A stretch of DNA of 64,000 nucleotides from Exiguobacterium artemiae 255-15 (GCF_000019905.1 NC_010556.1:1328001-1392000), one strand, 5' to 3'. Positions 43,333 to 52,128 are shown, counted from the first letter of the stretch. The notes: generated from the sequence alone by a model not told the origin. Numbers and translations are program-made.

Positions 43333-43367
43333 TGTATAACAGAGCGATTCTTTCCATTCGAAACTTT

Positions 43368-44072
43368 TTACCAAGGCATAATTCCTTGATCATTCAGGAT
43401 TTTTCCGTTGTAATTCGTTTCATCAAGCGCATAGCGGACGATGACGGCAGCTCCTTCGGCTGTCGTCTTGCCTCCGGGCGCATTGCCGTTCAGGTCTGTA
43501 CTCGTGAATCCGGGTGTTACACCGAAAATCTCTGGTCCGTTCTCCTGAAACTGTGTGCCGAGTGACAACGTGATGGCATTGAGGGCAGTCTTTGACGAAT
43601 TGTAACCTAACACGTTGAGCGGATGAATCCGTCCTTCGGCAAACGAAGTCTGAGATGACATATCCGTCGTGACATTGATGATTTTTCCATTTGATAACAA
43701 AGGATAAAACGTTTGTGTCACTTGGAACGTCCCGAAATAATTGACGTCAAAGATTTGACGCAAGACATCGACGTCGACGGTAATCGGTGTCTGTCCGAAA
43801 TCAAGGGCGATGCCTGCATTGTTGATCAACAGATTCAATCGGTCTGTCACAGCAAGAATCTGTTGTTTGGCGTGTTCGATTGATGCCGGATCCGTTACGT
43901 CGAGTTGAACGAAAGTGACTTTGTCCGAGGCAAGGGAGGCGACGGCCGATTGACCGTTCGCTTCATCGCGTGCTGCTAAAAAGACATGATAGTCCTGCTC
44001 TGCCAATTGACGGACGATTTCAAGTCCGATTCCTTTGTTGGCACCGGTGACGAGCGCATACTGTGTGGACAT
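43368..44072 (-). CDS. Short-chain dehydrogenase/reductase
   Basis: The 234-aa SDR has the NADP(H) motif TGANKGIG near residue 10, NNAG (INNAGIALDF) and the catalytic YNSSK, with serine in the preceding strand. The substrate is probably a carbonyl compound. It follows the quinone-reductase-like gene by 27 bases, and a MarR gene stands upstream. ATG after AAAGGAG. Confidence 0.9.
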   Translation of the reverse strand: MSTQYALVTGANKGIGLEIVRQLAEQDYHVFLAARDEANGQSAVASLASDKVTFVQLDVTDPASIEHAKQQILAVTDRLNLLINNAGIALDFGQTPITVDVDVLRQIFDVNYFGTFQVTQTFYPLLSNGKIINVTTDMSSQTSFAEGRIHPLNVLGYNSSKTALNAITLSLGTQFQENGPEIFGVTPGFTSTDLNGNAPGGKTTAEGAAVIVRYALDETNYNGKILNDQGIMPW

Positions 44073-44099
44073 GGTGAAAACTCCTTTTTCTGTTGGAGT

Positions 44100-44621
44100 T
44101 TATTTTTTGACTTGCGCGACGAGCTGTACAGCACTTTCTGCGACTTGTTCCGGGGACAGGAACCGGACGCCCTGTTCGATAAAGGACGGCAGGAATTGCA
44201 TCCCTGTCAGATTCGACATCGCCTGGAAGGGGCGTGTCAACTCACTCATGCTGTAGCGGTTATGTCCGCCGGCTTGATAGGCTTCCGCCGGACCGCCTGT
44301 CGAGATGGCAAGCATAAACTCTTTTCCGTTTAGCTTCGTCCCGCCAGGACCGTATGCCCAGCCGAACGAAAGCACTTCGTCCTGCCATTTTTTCAAAAGT
44401 GACGGACTGCTGTACCAGTAAAACGGAAACTGAAAGACGATCCGGTCGTGTGCAAGCAGCAACGCCTGTTCTTTTTCGACGTCGATCACTTCATCTGGAT
44501 AACTCGCGTAGAGATCATGGACCGTTCCTTCCACCTCTTTCGACAATTGTTCTCGCCATGCCTTGTTGACGACGGAAGTTTCAAGATTCGGGTGAGCGAC
44601 GATGATTAATGTTTTTTTCAT
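44100..44621 (-). CDS. NAD(P)H:quinone oxidoreductase (KefF/MdaB-like flavodoxin fold)
   Basis: This 173-aa protein begins with the FMN-binding strand and loop LIIVAHPNLETSVVNKAW, then FQFPFYWYSSPSLLKKWQDEVLSFGWAYG and STGGPAEAY, the pattern of general-stress NAD(P)H dehydrogenases. It reduces quinones by two electrons. It lies between a MarR gene and an SDR gene, and has its own copy of the operator in front. ATG after AGAAGGAGC. Confidence 0.9.
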   Translation of the reverse strand: MKKTLIIVAHPNLETSVVNKAWREQLSKEVEGTVHDLYASYPDEVIDVEKEQALLLAHDRIVFQFPFYWYSSPSLLKKWQDEVLSFGWAYGPGGTKLNGKEFMLAISTGGPAEAYQAGGHNRYSMSELTRPFQAMSNLTGMQFLPSFIEQGVRFLSPEQVAESAVQLVAQVKK

Positions 44622-44648
44622 ATTCAGGCTCCTTCTAAGTAAATTTCG

Positions 44649-44662
44649 TTTGTATATGCAAA
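44649..44662. promoter_or_regulatory. MarR operator in front of the quinone reductase gene
   Basis: TTTGTATATGCAAA is an almost perfect palindrome and is part of a longer block, TTTGTATATGCAAATGAAAGG, repeated in inverted orientation before the MarR gene at 45133-45153. Two identical sites at the two promoters strongly suggest a MarR operator. Confidence 0.7.
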
Positions 44663-44682
44663 TGAAAGGTCAAAAAAAAGAA

Positions 44683-45120
44683 CTAGAGTTCTTTTTCTAA
44701 TGTATTACTCGCTTCATGTAACGTCTTACTTAAGTCTTTGCTGAACTCTTTACCGAGAATATCCGAGTAGGCCTGGAAAAATTCCTTTAACGAAAGCCGG
44801 AATCGGCGATAAATCTCTTCCCCTTCAGGCGTCAAGGAAATCAGCGACTGTTTTCCGTCCATTTCACGTAGGACAAGACCTTTTTTCTCGAGCTTATCGA
44901 TAAATCGGGTACTCGTCGACGGTGCGATCGATAACTCCTGGCACAACTCTTTTTGAGTAATCCGCGGACGGAATTTAACGATCATGATCAGATAGAGATA
45001 GGAGGGGGCCAAGTCATCAAGGTCAAACGACTTCTCCGCCATCTTCGTGATATTTCGCGCGAAGCGACTGGCTGTAAAGTAAAGACAATGGATTAACACC
45101 TCTTCCTCTTCGGAACGCAT
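44683..45120 (-). CDS. MarR-family regulator of the quinone reductase/SDR unit
   Basis: The 145-aa protein has the winged helix: LYLIMIVKFRPRITQKELCQ, LSIAPSTSTRFIDKLEKKGL and REMDGKQSLISLTPEG. It carries Cys residues near the N-terminus (HCLYF) and in the ELCQ helix that could sense oxidants or electrophiles, as in OhrR/MhqR-type regulators (inference). Its own promoter and that of the next gene carry the same 14-bp operator. ATG after GAAAGGAG. Confidence 0.9.
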   Translation of the reverse strand: MRSEEEEVLIHCLYFTASRFARNITKMAEKSFDLDDLAPSYLYLIMIVKFRPRITQKELCQELSIAPSTSTRFIDKLEKKGLVLREMDGKQSLISLTPEGEEIYRRFRLSLKEFFQAYSDILGKEFSKDLSKTLHEASNTLEKEL

Positions 45121-45139
45121 CGAAAATCAACTCCTTTCA

Positions 45140-45153
45140 TTTGCATATACAAA
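45140..45153. promoter_or_regulatory. MarR operator in front of its own gene
   Basis: TTTGCATATACAAA, the inverted copy of the site at 44649, 20 bases before the MarR start, so binding would also cover the transcription start. Autoregulation is expected. Confidence 0.7.
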
Positions 45154-45176
45154 TTAACATATTGAAAAGCCTGTCG

Positions 45177-45677
45177 TCAATCCGGAAGAACCTGTTCCAA
45201 TTCTTTTTTCTGCCGGAAGTGGTGCCGGGTATGCATTTCAATCAGTTGATACCATTCCTGCGCATTCAACCAGCCAAAACCGCCATGTCTTGATTTCCGT
45301 TGCGGTTCGATTTGACCGAGCTGCTGCGACCAGTCTTCCATCCGTTTAACAAGTTCAAGCAGACGCTGTTTTAAGCGATCCCGGCTGTCCGTATTGTCCG
45401 GCGGGGCATTCATCTCGTCCGGCAGTCTGATTTTGATCGGTGGGAAAGCCTGCTGGCGGAATAATTCTTCGCCAAACGGTGTTTTACCGTCCGCTGTATC
45501 GGTCGTCAGTGAAGCACAGTTTCCGACTTCGTCCAGGTATTCGTGGGCGACAAGTAAAATATGGTCATACATTTGACCGAGCGACCAGACGCCGGGTTGC
45601 GAAATGTGATGAATCTGATCTTCCGTATACCGGTCCAGTTCCTGATACAGGTGTAACAGGCAGTCGATTCCCGTCAC
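45177..45677 (-). CDS. DinB-superfamily protein
   Basis: This 166-aa four-helix-bundle protein has the family's metal-binding histidines: His in GQMYDHILLVAHEY near residue 38 and the C-terminal HTRHHFRQK. DinB-like proteins are metal-dependent and often act as thiol S-transferases; the substrate is unknown. GTG start after GGAGGG. Confidence 0.75.
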   Translation of the reverse strand: MTGIDCLLHLYQELDRYTEDQIHHISQPGVWSLGQMYDHILLVAHEYLDEVGNCASLTTDTADGKTPFGEELFRQQAFPPIKIRLPDEMNAPPDNTDSRDRLKQRLLELVKRMEDWSQQLGQIEPQRKSRHGGFGWLNAQEWYQLIEMHTRHHFRQKKELEQVLPD

Positions 45678-45744
45678 ATCAATCCCTCCTTCAGCAGATA
45701 TCCATTTTCTTGACTATAGCATGTCCGGCCGGCGTCTGGGCGAC

Positions 45745-45785
45745 TAAAAAACAGGACCATAAGGAATCATTCCTCATGGTCCTGT
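45745..45785 (-). terminator. Terminator of the MFS gene
   Basis: ACAGGACCA and TGGTCCTGT form a 9-bp stem, with an inner GAGG/CCTC-like pairing, and are followed on the minus strand by TTTTTT. Confidence 0.8.
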
Positions 45786-45790
45786 CCGGT

Positions 45791-47026
45791 TCAGGATACT
45801 TTGGCTTCGTCGTCGACCGTCATCGTATACAACTCCTGTTTGGAACGTTGAAAGACGACTGGGAACGTAATCAGACCAAGCACCAGGAAACCAAGCGAAA
45901 AGACGATATAGGTCGAGCGGATCGAGAACGTTTCAGCGAGCAGACCAATCGATAACGTCAGTCCGATGATGAGAATCGACTCTGCGACGTTGATGACGCC
46001 GGAGAATCGACCCATGATCGAAACGGGGACATTGTTTTGATAAAACGACAAAAACCCGGTATTCGCGAACGATAACGCAAACGTCAGCAGGAAAAAGCCG
46101 AGTGCTGCGATGACAAAATCGGTTGACGTCGCAAAAATGAGGTAGCCGACCGGTGTCGCGATGGCTCCGAAGCCGATCAGGAATCGTAAACTGAGCCATT
46201 TCGTACACGTCGCGTTAATGACGGAACCGGCAATGATACCGAGCCCGGCGATACTGACGAGAAAGCCGTACGTACTCTCGGAAAAATCAAGGACGCGGGT
46301 CGCAAACGTCGCTTCCAGTGAATCGAGACCGGACATGAAAATCGTCATCACACAGAACAGGGCATATACGAGCGTGATGTAGCGGTGTTTGTGCGCATAC
46401 CGTAACGTTTCTTTCCAGTCTGCGACGATCATAGCGAAACTGAGCCGTTCGGCACCGGTGATTGTCGTTTGTTTTTCGATGTCCGGCAAGGAAAACAGGA
46501 TCAGAGCCGACAGACCGAGAGCACCGGCATTCAGATAGATGGCGAACGTCGGCGATCCGACGAGGAACAAGAGACCGGCAATTGTCGGCCCAAGAATGAA
46601 GCCGCACGATTGGATGAAATTTTTTAAGGCATTAAACCGTTGGCGGTTAGTTTTCGAGACGAGTTTTGTCATATAGATGAGGGAAGCCGATTCAAACAAC
46701 GAGCTGCCGATATTGATGAAGAAAACCAGTGCATACAGGACGAATAACGAATCGATCCACGGTAAGACGGCAATCAGGACGGCCCGGGATACATCAAGCA
46801 GCACCATCAGATTCCGCTTATCGACGCGATCGATGACCGTACCGGACCAAAAACTCGATAACAGGGCAGCGATCGGGACAAGCATGTAGAGAATCGAGAC
46901 GGCGAACGCTGAATTCGTCCGTTCGAGGACAATCAGGTTCAGGGCGATGAAATAGACCCACGCCCCGAGATTGGAGATGCCGACGCTTGATAACAATAGA
47001 GCAGGGTGTTTCCACATTCCATGCAT
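45791..47026 (-). CDS. MFS transporter (MFS_3 / enterobactin-exporter type)
   Basis: The 411-aa protein has twelve hydrophobic segments and the loop 2-3 motif (GTVIDRVDKRNLMVLLD), with SIMGRFSGVINVAES in the second half. The MFS_3 type includes macrolide and siderophore exporters. No regulator is adjacent; the substrate is unknown. ATG after AGGGGATG. Confidence 0.87.
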   Translation of the reverse strand: MHGMWKHPALLLSSVGISNLGAWVYFIALNLIVLERTNSAFAVSILYMLVPIAALLSSFWSGTVIDRVDKRNLMVLLDVSRAVLIAVLPWIDSLFVLYALVFFINIGSSLFESASLIYMTKLVSKTNRQRFNALKNFIQSCGFILGPTIAGLLFLVGSPTFAIYLNAGALGLSALILFSLPDIEKQTTITGAERLSFAMIVADWKETLRYAHKHRYITLVYALFCVMTIFMSGLDSLEATFATRVLDFSESTYGFLVSIAGLGIIAGSVINATCTKWLSLRFLIGFGAIATPVGYLIFATSTDFVIAALGFFLLTFALSFANTGFLSFYQNNVPVSIMGRFSGVINVAESILIIGLTLSIGLLAETFSIRSTYIVFSLGFLVLGLITFPVVFQRSKQELYTMTVDDEAKVS

Positions 47027-47154
47027 ACATCATCATCCCCTAAATGTTTTTTGAATATATAGAAATTTATTACAGTTGATACTACGGGAAGCAAAGTAAG
47101 AAAGCAAGAAGAAAATGGAAAAAGCCATCCGGAAGATGGCTCGAGTAAAATCTG

Positions 47155-47442
47155 TTACGTGAGAAAATAGTCGAGTGTCGCGAATAAGCTCGTTAACAAA
47201 AAACAAATCAGCAACAGGGCGGATAAAACGATTAGGTCGAGGTGCCGGCGAAGCCCGTTCGCAAAAATAAAGAACAGGGTCCAGTAGCCGACAAATAAAG
47301 TGAGAATGACAGCAAGGACAGGCGCCGCAAGCGGCAACGATCCTGCGATACCGGCTCGAAAGGGTGGACTCGTGATGGCATAAAAGGCGAAAACGAATGT
47401 AGGAAGAGCGCCGAGGTAAAGGAGCCATTTAGGGAATTTCAT
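47155..47442 (-). CDS. Small three-helix membrane protein, 95 aa
   Basis: Three hydrophobic segments and no recognised motif. The ATG at 47442 is chosen because AAAAGGAG lies 11 bases upstream; ATG 47451 is too close to it. Unknown function. Confidence 0.55.
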   Translation of the reverse strand: MKFPKWLLYLGALPTFVFAFYAITSPPFRAGIAGSLPLAAPVLAVILTLFVGYWTLFFIFANGLRRHLDLIVLSALLLICFLLTSLFATLDYFLT

Positions 47443-47608
47443 AGAGAACATTACTCCTTTTTGAATACAGCTAGAATACATCCAATTATAAAGGACGGAA
47501 ATTGTAAATGAAACGTAAAAAATTGTAAGAAAGTGTCATTTTTGATTTGACATCGTGTATAGTGAATGAAAAGTGAATCCGATACAATCGAAAAGGAGCC
47601 ATCTGATT

Positions 47609-48154
47609 ATGAATTTAACGGTTAAGCCTGTCTTGACAGGAAAATCGGTCATCCTCCGACCTTTTGAGACGGCAGATCTTCCAATAATCGAACAGTGTTT
47701 GCGCGATCCTGAAGTCCTTCAACTGACCGGAAGTGAAGCGGATTTTGACCGGGAGACACTTAAAACCTGGTATGGAACGAGACATGACCAGCCGGACCGT
47801 CTGGATTTGGCAGTCGTCGACAAAGCAACTGGAACGCTCGTCGGTGAGGTTGTCGTCAATGAGTATCAGTCAAGCGACCACAGCATGAACTTCCGGATTC
47901 TGATTGGGGAAGCCGGCAGAAACCGCGGGCTTGGAACGGAAGCGACCCGGTTGCTGATGGATTACCTGTTTCGGCAGACATCGCTTGCCCGCTTGACGTT
48001 AAGCGTTTTTGACTTTAATCCACGGGCGCGGCACGTCTATGAAAAATTGGGTTTTCAAGTGTCCGGTGTAGAAGAGGACGATTTCGAAGTTGACGGACGA
48101 CGAGTCGAGTCGATTCTGATGGTCTTGACGCGGGAACGTTATTTAGAGCAGTGA
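47609..48154 (+). CDS. RimJ/RimL-type GNAT acetyltransferase
   Basis: The 181-aa protein reads ILRPFETADLPIIEQCLRDPEVL at the start, the acetyl-CoA loop GEAGRNRGLGTEATRLLMDY and the end VFDFNPRARHVYEKLGFQ. This is the RimJ/RimL branch, which acetylates N-terminal amines or small molecules. ATG 47609 follows AAAAGGAG. Single gene with a terminator. Confidence 0.9.
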   Translation: MNLTVKPVLTGKSVILRPFETADLPIIEQCLRDPEVLQLTGSEADFDRETLKTWYGTRHDQPDRLDLAVVDKATGTLVGEVVVNEYQSSDHSMNFRILIGEAGRNRGLGTEATRLLMDYLFRQTSLARLTLSVFDFNPRARHVYEKLGFQVSGVEEDDFEVDGRRVESILMVLTRERYLEQ

Positions 48155-48159
48155 ATGAA

Positions 48160-48210
48160 CAACAGCCCGGTCTTTCTCCTGAACAAGCGGAGAAACCGGG
48201 CTGTTGTTTG
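48160..48210 (+). terminator. Intrinsic terminator
   Basis: CAACAGCCCGGT and ACCGGGCTGTTG are perfect 12-base arms with an inner TTTCTCC/GGAGAAA pairing, followed by TTTGATTT. Confidence 0.88.
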
Positions 48211-48217
48211 ATTTGCG

Positions 48218-48451
48218 TTATTTTTGTTCGGACTTGCGTGCTTCTTCTTCTTCTTCGGCCCAGTTAAAACTTAAATCGACCCGTCTGCCAATAAACGAAC
48301 GTAAAAATAAGACGAATGTTACTGCTGGCAAGATCCACCATGCAGAATCGATCGCACCGAAGTATTGGATCACATATATCCACATGAACAGGCTACTGAC
48401 AAAAAGAATCGTTTCCGAAGTCGTGATGAATTCCCGTTTTGGTTCGTACAT
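48218..48451 (-). CDS. Small two-helix membrane protein, 77 aa
   Basis: Two hydrophobic segments (residues 13-32 and 36-53) followed by a charged tail with an EEEEEAR run. ATG after TTGGAGG. It lies downstream of the diguanylate cyclase gene by 26 bases and may be co-transcribed with it. Family unknown. Confidence 0.55.
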   Translation of the reverse strand: MYEPKREFITTSETILFVSSLFMWIYVIQYFGAIDSAWWILPAVTFVLFLRSFIGRRVDLSFNWAEEEEEARKSEQK

Positions 48452-48477
48452 TAAGTAAAACCTCCAATAGTATGTAG

Positions 48478-49602
48478 TTAAATCCTTGTTTCCGTTGAGG
48501 AGTGTGACGCAGCAATACTCTGCTGATCGAGTTGATTAAACAGAATCGTCCGATTTCGCCCCTGTTGTTTAGCGGTGTATAAGGCTTCGTCCGCGAGTCC
48601 GTTCATGTGCTGGATGTGAATCTGTTTTCCGTGAGCAATTCCGATCGAAGCCGTGACGGTGATGTCGGGAAATCCGTCCAGTTGGAACCGTTCATGTGCA
48701 ATCCGTTCACGGATCCGGTTTGCGACCTTGATTATTTTGGATGGAGTCAGGTCATAAATCAGAATCATGAATTCCTCTCCGCCAATCCGTACCGTGATAT
48801 CGTGGGGACGCGTTTCTTCCATCAGGATGTTTGCGAACTGTTGCAATACGAAATCCCCGTTTCCGTGACCGTATGTATCGTTGACATGCTTAAAGTGGTC
48901 GATATCGAGGGCGAGTACGTTGTAAATGCGGCCTTCCTGTTCCAAACCGGCTGTGCGCGTATCCCAGACACGCCGGTTGTAGAGTCCGGTCAGATGATCA
49001 CGTTCGGATGACTGTTTGTATAGTTCGACTTGACGGTTCAATGTTTGGAAATCAAGCGTCAGCATACTCGACAGGACACCGACGGCAAGACCGATCGTCC
49101 AGGTCGCAAGTAACAAACGAAGCGAGGCATCGTTAAAGCCTAAATTAATCAGAACGGCGAACGTAATCATCAACAGCGCCCAAACGTTGAGGGCGAGATT
49201 CTGACGAAACGGCCGATTCAAGAGCTGGCGATGAATCCAAATCATCCCGGTACTGATCGCAATGATGGAGACGAACGCAATAAACGCTTGGGGCGTGACG
49301 CCAAATAAAAACCGCGAACCGGCGATGATCAACGTGGCGACGACAAGCGGGAAACGGTTGCCGTAAAAAGCGAGCAGGACGAGCGGCAAATGACGTAAGT
49401 CCATCCGTAACGAGTCATTGACCTGGATGCCCTTGAACATCAGTACGACACCAAGTAAACCGGTCGCAAGACCAATGATCAACGACTTAACGGCATAGGA
49501 TGAAAATCGGGTGGAATGGATGATTTTTGAAATGATGTAAAACCCGGTGAACGCGATACAGGCGTTGACGAGCAGCTCGACGATGAATATGATTTTCCAC
49601 AT
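48478..49602 (-). CDS. Membrane diguanylate cyclase with 5TMR-LYT-like sensor and GGDEF domain
   Basis: The 374-aa protein has six hydrophobic segments (residues 1-190, with GLATGLLGVVLMFKGIQV as in 5TMR_LYT sensors) and a C-terminal GGDEF domain: DHLTGLYNRRVW, LDIDHFKHVNDTYGHGNGD and the active-site RIGGEEFMIL. The inhibitory I-site RPHD stands five residues before GGEEF, so product feedback is likely. It makes c-di-GMP from GTP. The start is uncertain: ATG 49602 has only a poor ribosome site. Confidence 0.9.
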   Translation of the reverse strand: MWKIIFIVELLVNACIAFTGFYIISKIIHSTRFSSYAVKSLIIGLATGLLGVVLMFKGIQVNDSLRMDLRHLPLVLLAFYGNRFPLVVATLIIAGSRFLFGVTPQAFIAFVSIIAISTGMIWIHRQLLNRPFRQNLALNVWALLMITFAVLINLGFNDASLRLLLATWTIGLAVGVLSSMLTLDFQTLNRQVELYKQSSERDHLTGLYNRRVWDTRTAGLEQEGRIYNVLALDIDHFKHVNDTYGHGNGDFVLQQFANILMEETRPHDITVRIGGEEFMILIYDLTPSKIIKVANRIRERIAHERFQLDGFPDITVTASIGIAHGKQIHIQHMNGLADEALYTAKQQGRNRTILFNQLDQQSIAASHSSTETRI

Positions 49603-49760
49603 CCTTGACCGTGATACTTTTACGATACCATGCTGACAAAAGTTGTCAATCAGGAAGAAATCTGGGCTTTCGATTGTGAAAGAAATCAGAAACAAAGATT
49701 AAGTAGTTGTACGAAATCATTTACAATAAAAATAGAGAAAACAAGTAGGGAGGAACTAAC

Positions 49761-50015
49761 ATGTCGATTGTCATATACAGTGATGCCCGTAAAAATTTTA
49801 AACAGATTTTAGATCAAGTGCATGATGATAAGGAAGCAGTCATCATTTCACGAAAAAATAACGAAAATGCCGTGTTACTTTCTGAAGAAGAATACAATCG
49901 TTTGATGGAGACCATCTATTTAATGCGAAGTCCTCAAAATTCAGTCCGTCTACTGGAGTCAATTGACCAGCTCCAACAAGAAAAGTTGACAGAAAGAACG
50001 TTGATTGATGAGTAA
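49761..50015 (+). CDS. yefM: YefM antitoxin
   Basis: The 84-aa Phd/YefM protein reads SIVIYSDARKNFKQILDQVHDDKEAVIISRKNNENAVLLSEEEYNRL and has an extended acidic end that binds the toxin. The toxin gene overlaps its end by eight bases, the normal YefM-YoeB arrangement. ATG after GGGAGG. The complex should repress its own promoter. Confidence 0.92.
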   Translation: MSIVIYSDARKNFKQILDQVHDDKEAVIISRKNNENAVLLSEEEYNRLMETIYLMRSPQNSVRLLESIDQLQQEKLTERTLIDE

Positions 50016-50274
50016 GGTCCGTCTACTTTTTACGGATCATGGATGGGAAGACTATCTGTATTCGCAACGGGAAGACAGAAAAAAGCTAAAACGGATCAAT
50101 ACGCTGATTGAAGACGTAAAACGAAACGGCAATTTAACTGGCATTGGTAAACCGGAAGCATTAAAAGGAAATTTACAAGGCTTTTACAGCCGGCGAATTG
50201 ACTCGGAACATCGCCTCGTTTACAGGTCGACGAGTGAACAGGTGGAAATCCTTCAATGCCGTTATCATTATTAA
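50008..50274 (+). CDS. yoeB: YoeB/Txe toxin
   Basis: The 88-aa RelE-fold toxin reads WEDYLYSQREDRKKLKRINTLIEDVKRNG, GKPEALKGNLQGFYSRRIDSEHRLVYR and ends CRYHY. The catalytic Glu, Arg and terminal His-Tyr of YoeB are all present. It cuts mRNA on the ribosome. Unlike the toxin at 8805 it looks fully functional. Confidence 0.93.
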   Translation: MSKVRLLFTDHGWEDYLYSQREDRKKLKRINTLIEDVKRNGNLTGIGKPEALKGNLQGFYSRRIDSEHRLVYRSTSEQVEILQCRYHY

Positions 50275-50277
50275 ACG

Positions 50278-50337
50278 AAAACTCCCGAACGAAACGCACC
50301 GCTCCTTATGGAACGCAACGTATATTCGGGAGTTTTT
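50278..50337 (+). terminator. Terminator of yefM-yoeB
   Basis: AAACTCCCGAA and TTCGGGAGTTT are perfect arms with a 35-base centre, followed by TTT. Confidence 0.75.
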
Positions 50338-50450
50338 TGTTCTTCTCTACTCGAATTATACCGCGAATCGCTAGACGGAAACAGACTACTTTTACAGTTC
50401 GTTCTGCCCTACACTACTAACAAGACTACTGAAAAAGGACGTGAACAGTA

Positions 50451-50867
50451 ATGACCGGACAAATCAAAGTGCTCGACCAAGGACCGTTTCTGCACGGGAC
50501 GAAAGCCGTTTTGCAGGTCGGCGATCAATTGACACCCGATTATCAATCGAACTATCAGGAGAAACGGTCAAATTATATCTATTTCACGGCAACACTTGAA
50601 GCTGCGAAGTGGGGAGCCGAGCTTGCCAAAGGTGACGGCATGGAACGGATTTATCTCGTCGAACCGCTCGGGACGTTCGAAAATGATCCAAACTTGACCG
50701 ATCAGCGGTTTCCCGGTAATCCAACACGGTCCTACCGGTCGAAGGAGCCGCTTCTCATCGTCGCGAAGCTTGCTGTTTGGGAACGGCACTCGAATGAAAT
50801 GATTCAGCAAATGAAGGATTCCCTAGCCCGGTTAGCGAAAGAAGGGAAAAATGTCATTTTGGATTGA
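50451..50867 (+). CDS. arr: NAD+-rifampin ADP-ribosyltransferase Arr
   Basis: The 138-aa protein matches the Arr family over its full length: FLHGTKA with catalytic His15, SNYIYFTATLEAAKWGAELA with the NAD-binding tyrosine, and FENDPNLTDQRFPGNPTRSY with the conserved Asp. Arr transfers ADP-ribose from NAD+ to the C23 hydroxyl of rifampin and inactivates it. The chromosomal setting without IS or integron next to it suggests an intrinsic gene, but a nucleotidyltransferase gene of antibiotic type lies 350 bases away. ATG after AAAAAGGACG. Confidence 0.93.
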   Translation: MTGQIKVLDQGPFLHGTKAVLQVGDQLTPDYQSNYQEKRSNYIYFTATLEAAKWGAELAKGDGMERIYLVEPLGTFENDPNLTDQRFPGNPTRSYRSKEPLLIVAKLAVWERHSNEMIQQMKDSLARLAKEGKNVILD

Positions 50868-51002
50868 ACCAGACAAATGAAGATATGAAGCAATTGGAGC
50901 TCTTGATTCAAGCCGTTAAATATGACAGATTGCTTCATTGCGAATGACACATGACCTTGTTACAGGAAACTAAAAAAAACATATCTTAATCTACAAACAG
51001 CT

Positions 51003-51206
51003 ATGAAATGGACGGTCGTCGACGAAGATGAATTTTTGGAAAATCAGTTAGTGTATCATTATCCGGTAGACGTCATCACAGGAGCGGAACAGATGCTTCG
51101 TCGTCTGCAGGACAAGATTCAACGACAGGCGTTTCCGTTTGACGGATTTTTGACCGGTTGGCTGGGCCGATTACGGCACGACCGTCACACCACGCCATTG
51201 CCATGA
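51003..51206 (+). CDS. Hypothetical 67-aa protein or gene remnant
   Basis: The codon use fits the host and the peptide looks natural (VVDEDEFLENQLVYHYPVDV), but there is no ribosome site and the end is odd (RHDRHTTPLP). It could be the middle of a decayed gene. Between 50868 and 51002 I see only a weak 9-bp inverted repeat (TGAAGCAAT ... ATTGCTTCA). Confidence 0.35.
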   Translation: MKWTVVDEDEFLENQLVYHYPVDVITGAEQMLRRLQDKIQRQAFPFDGFLTGWLGRLRHDRHTTPLP

Positions 51207-51215
51207 AGCCTGTTA

Positions 51216-52004
51216 TCACCCATTTTGCTTCGACCTGCATTCCGCAGCGAGCCGCCGAATTTCAGCCGCCATCGAGGAATTGACCGGCTGAATCTGTTCG
51301 AGCCACTCGAGCAGCGCAAGCGCTGATTCTGGGACTCGGGTGTATCCTTGCAGGACATCGGCAAACCGTTCCTGCGCTTGCGGGAATCGTTGCTCGGCCC
51401 GGCGTTCATTGCCGTACTGGTCCGGATAATACACGACTTCCGACTCGAGCAGGTGCAAAACGGACAGGAGTTGTGAAAAAGCATGCTGTTCGACCAGCTG
51501 GAGACCGGATAACCGTTCGCCGCGGGCATACCGGCACAAGCCGACATAGAGATTCGTCAAGGCTTCGTTCAGTGCGAAGTCGAGTGTATCCCGACGGATC
51601 GGTGGAGGTGCTTGTTTTGAAACCGTCAAGTCGACGCCCAGGAATGTCGAATCCTGCCAGACAATCCGCCCCGGTGAAAAAGCGATTTCCGGCATCTCGT
51701 CGAGTTCAAAAATCGCACATTCACCGTAAATCCCGTCCGCGAATAACAATTTAAAGCCGTCGACCGTGTTTTGGAAAATGAAGCTGAGCGGATGGACCGA
51801 CTCCAACCAGTCAAGTTGCTGGAGGAACCGTTGCTTTTGCCCTGGTTTCGTAATGATAAAAAAATCGAGGTCGGAATAGCGGTCGAGCCGTTCCAGCTCC
51901 TGACCGACGGAACCGAGTCCGAGTAATAACCAGGCGTTGTTTGTGTGTTCGAGTTGCTGACCGATCTGATCAAGGCGTGCAAGTAGCGTCTGTTGGCGTG
52001 ACAT
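51216..52004 (-). CDS. Nucleotidyltransferase-domain protein (aminoglycoside/lincosamide nucleotidyltransferase-like)
   Basis: The 262-aa protein has the Pol-beta nucleotidyltransferase signature LLGLGSVGQELERLDRYSDLDFFI: G-S, then D-x-D, which binds the Mg-nucleotide. The C-terminal half is helical. This is the layout of enzymes that adenylylate aminoglycosides or lincosamides, but the substrate cannot be fixed from sequence. The start is ATG 52004 or 52007 after AAAAGGAG. Confidence 0.7.
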   Translation of the reverse strand: MSRQQTLLARLDQIGQQLEHTNNAWLLLGLGSVGQELERLDRYSDLDFFIITKPGQKQRFLQQLDWLESVHPLSFIFQNTVDGFKLLFADGIYGECAIFELDEMPEIAFSPGRIVWQDSTFLGVDLTVSKQAPPPIRRDTLDFALNEALTNLYVGLCRYARGERLSGLQLVEQHAFSQLLSVLHLLESEVVYYPDQYGNERRAEQRFPQAQERFADVLQGYTRVPESALALLEWLEQIQPVNSSMAAEIRRLAAECRSKQNG

Positions 52005-52128
52005 CATCAAAACTCCTTTTATTTGGTGTAAGCGTTCTCTTGTTCAGTCTAGCAAGCTTGAGTGGGGCGTCAAGAAAAGATTGTCGTATTCAAAATGGAA
52101 TGACTAAAAAACAGGAAGGGTGAAAGGT

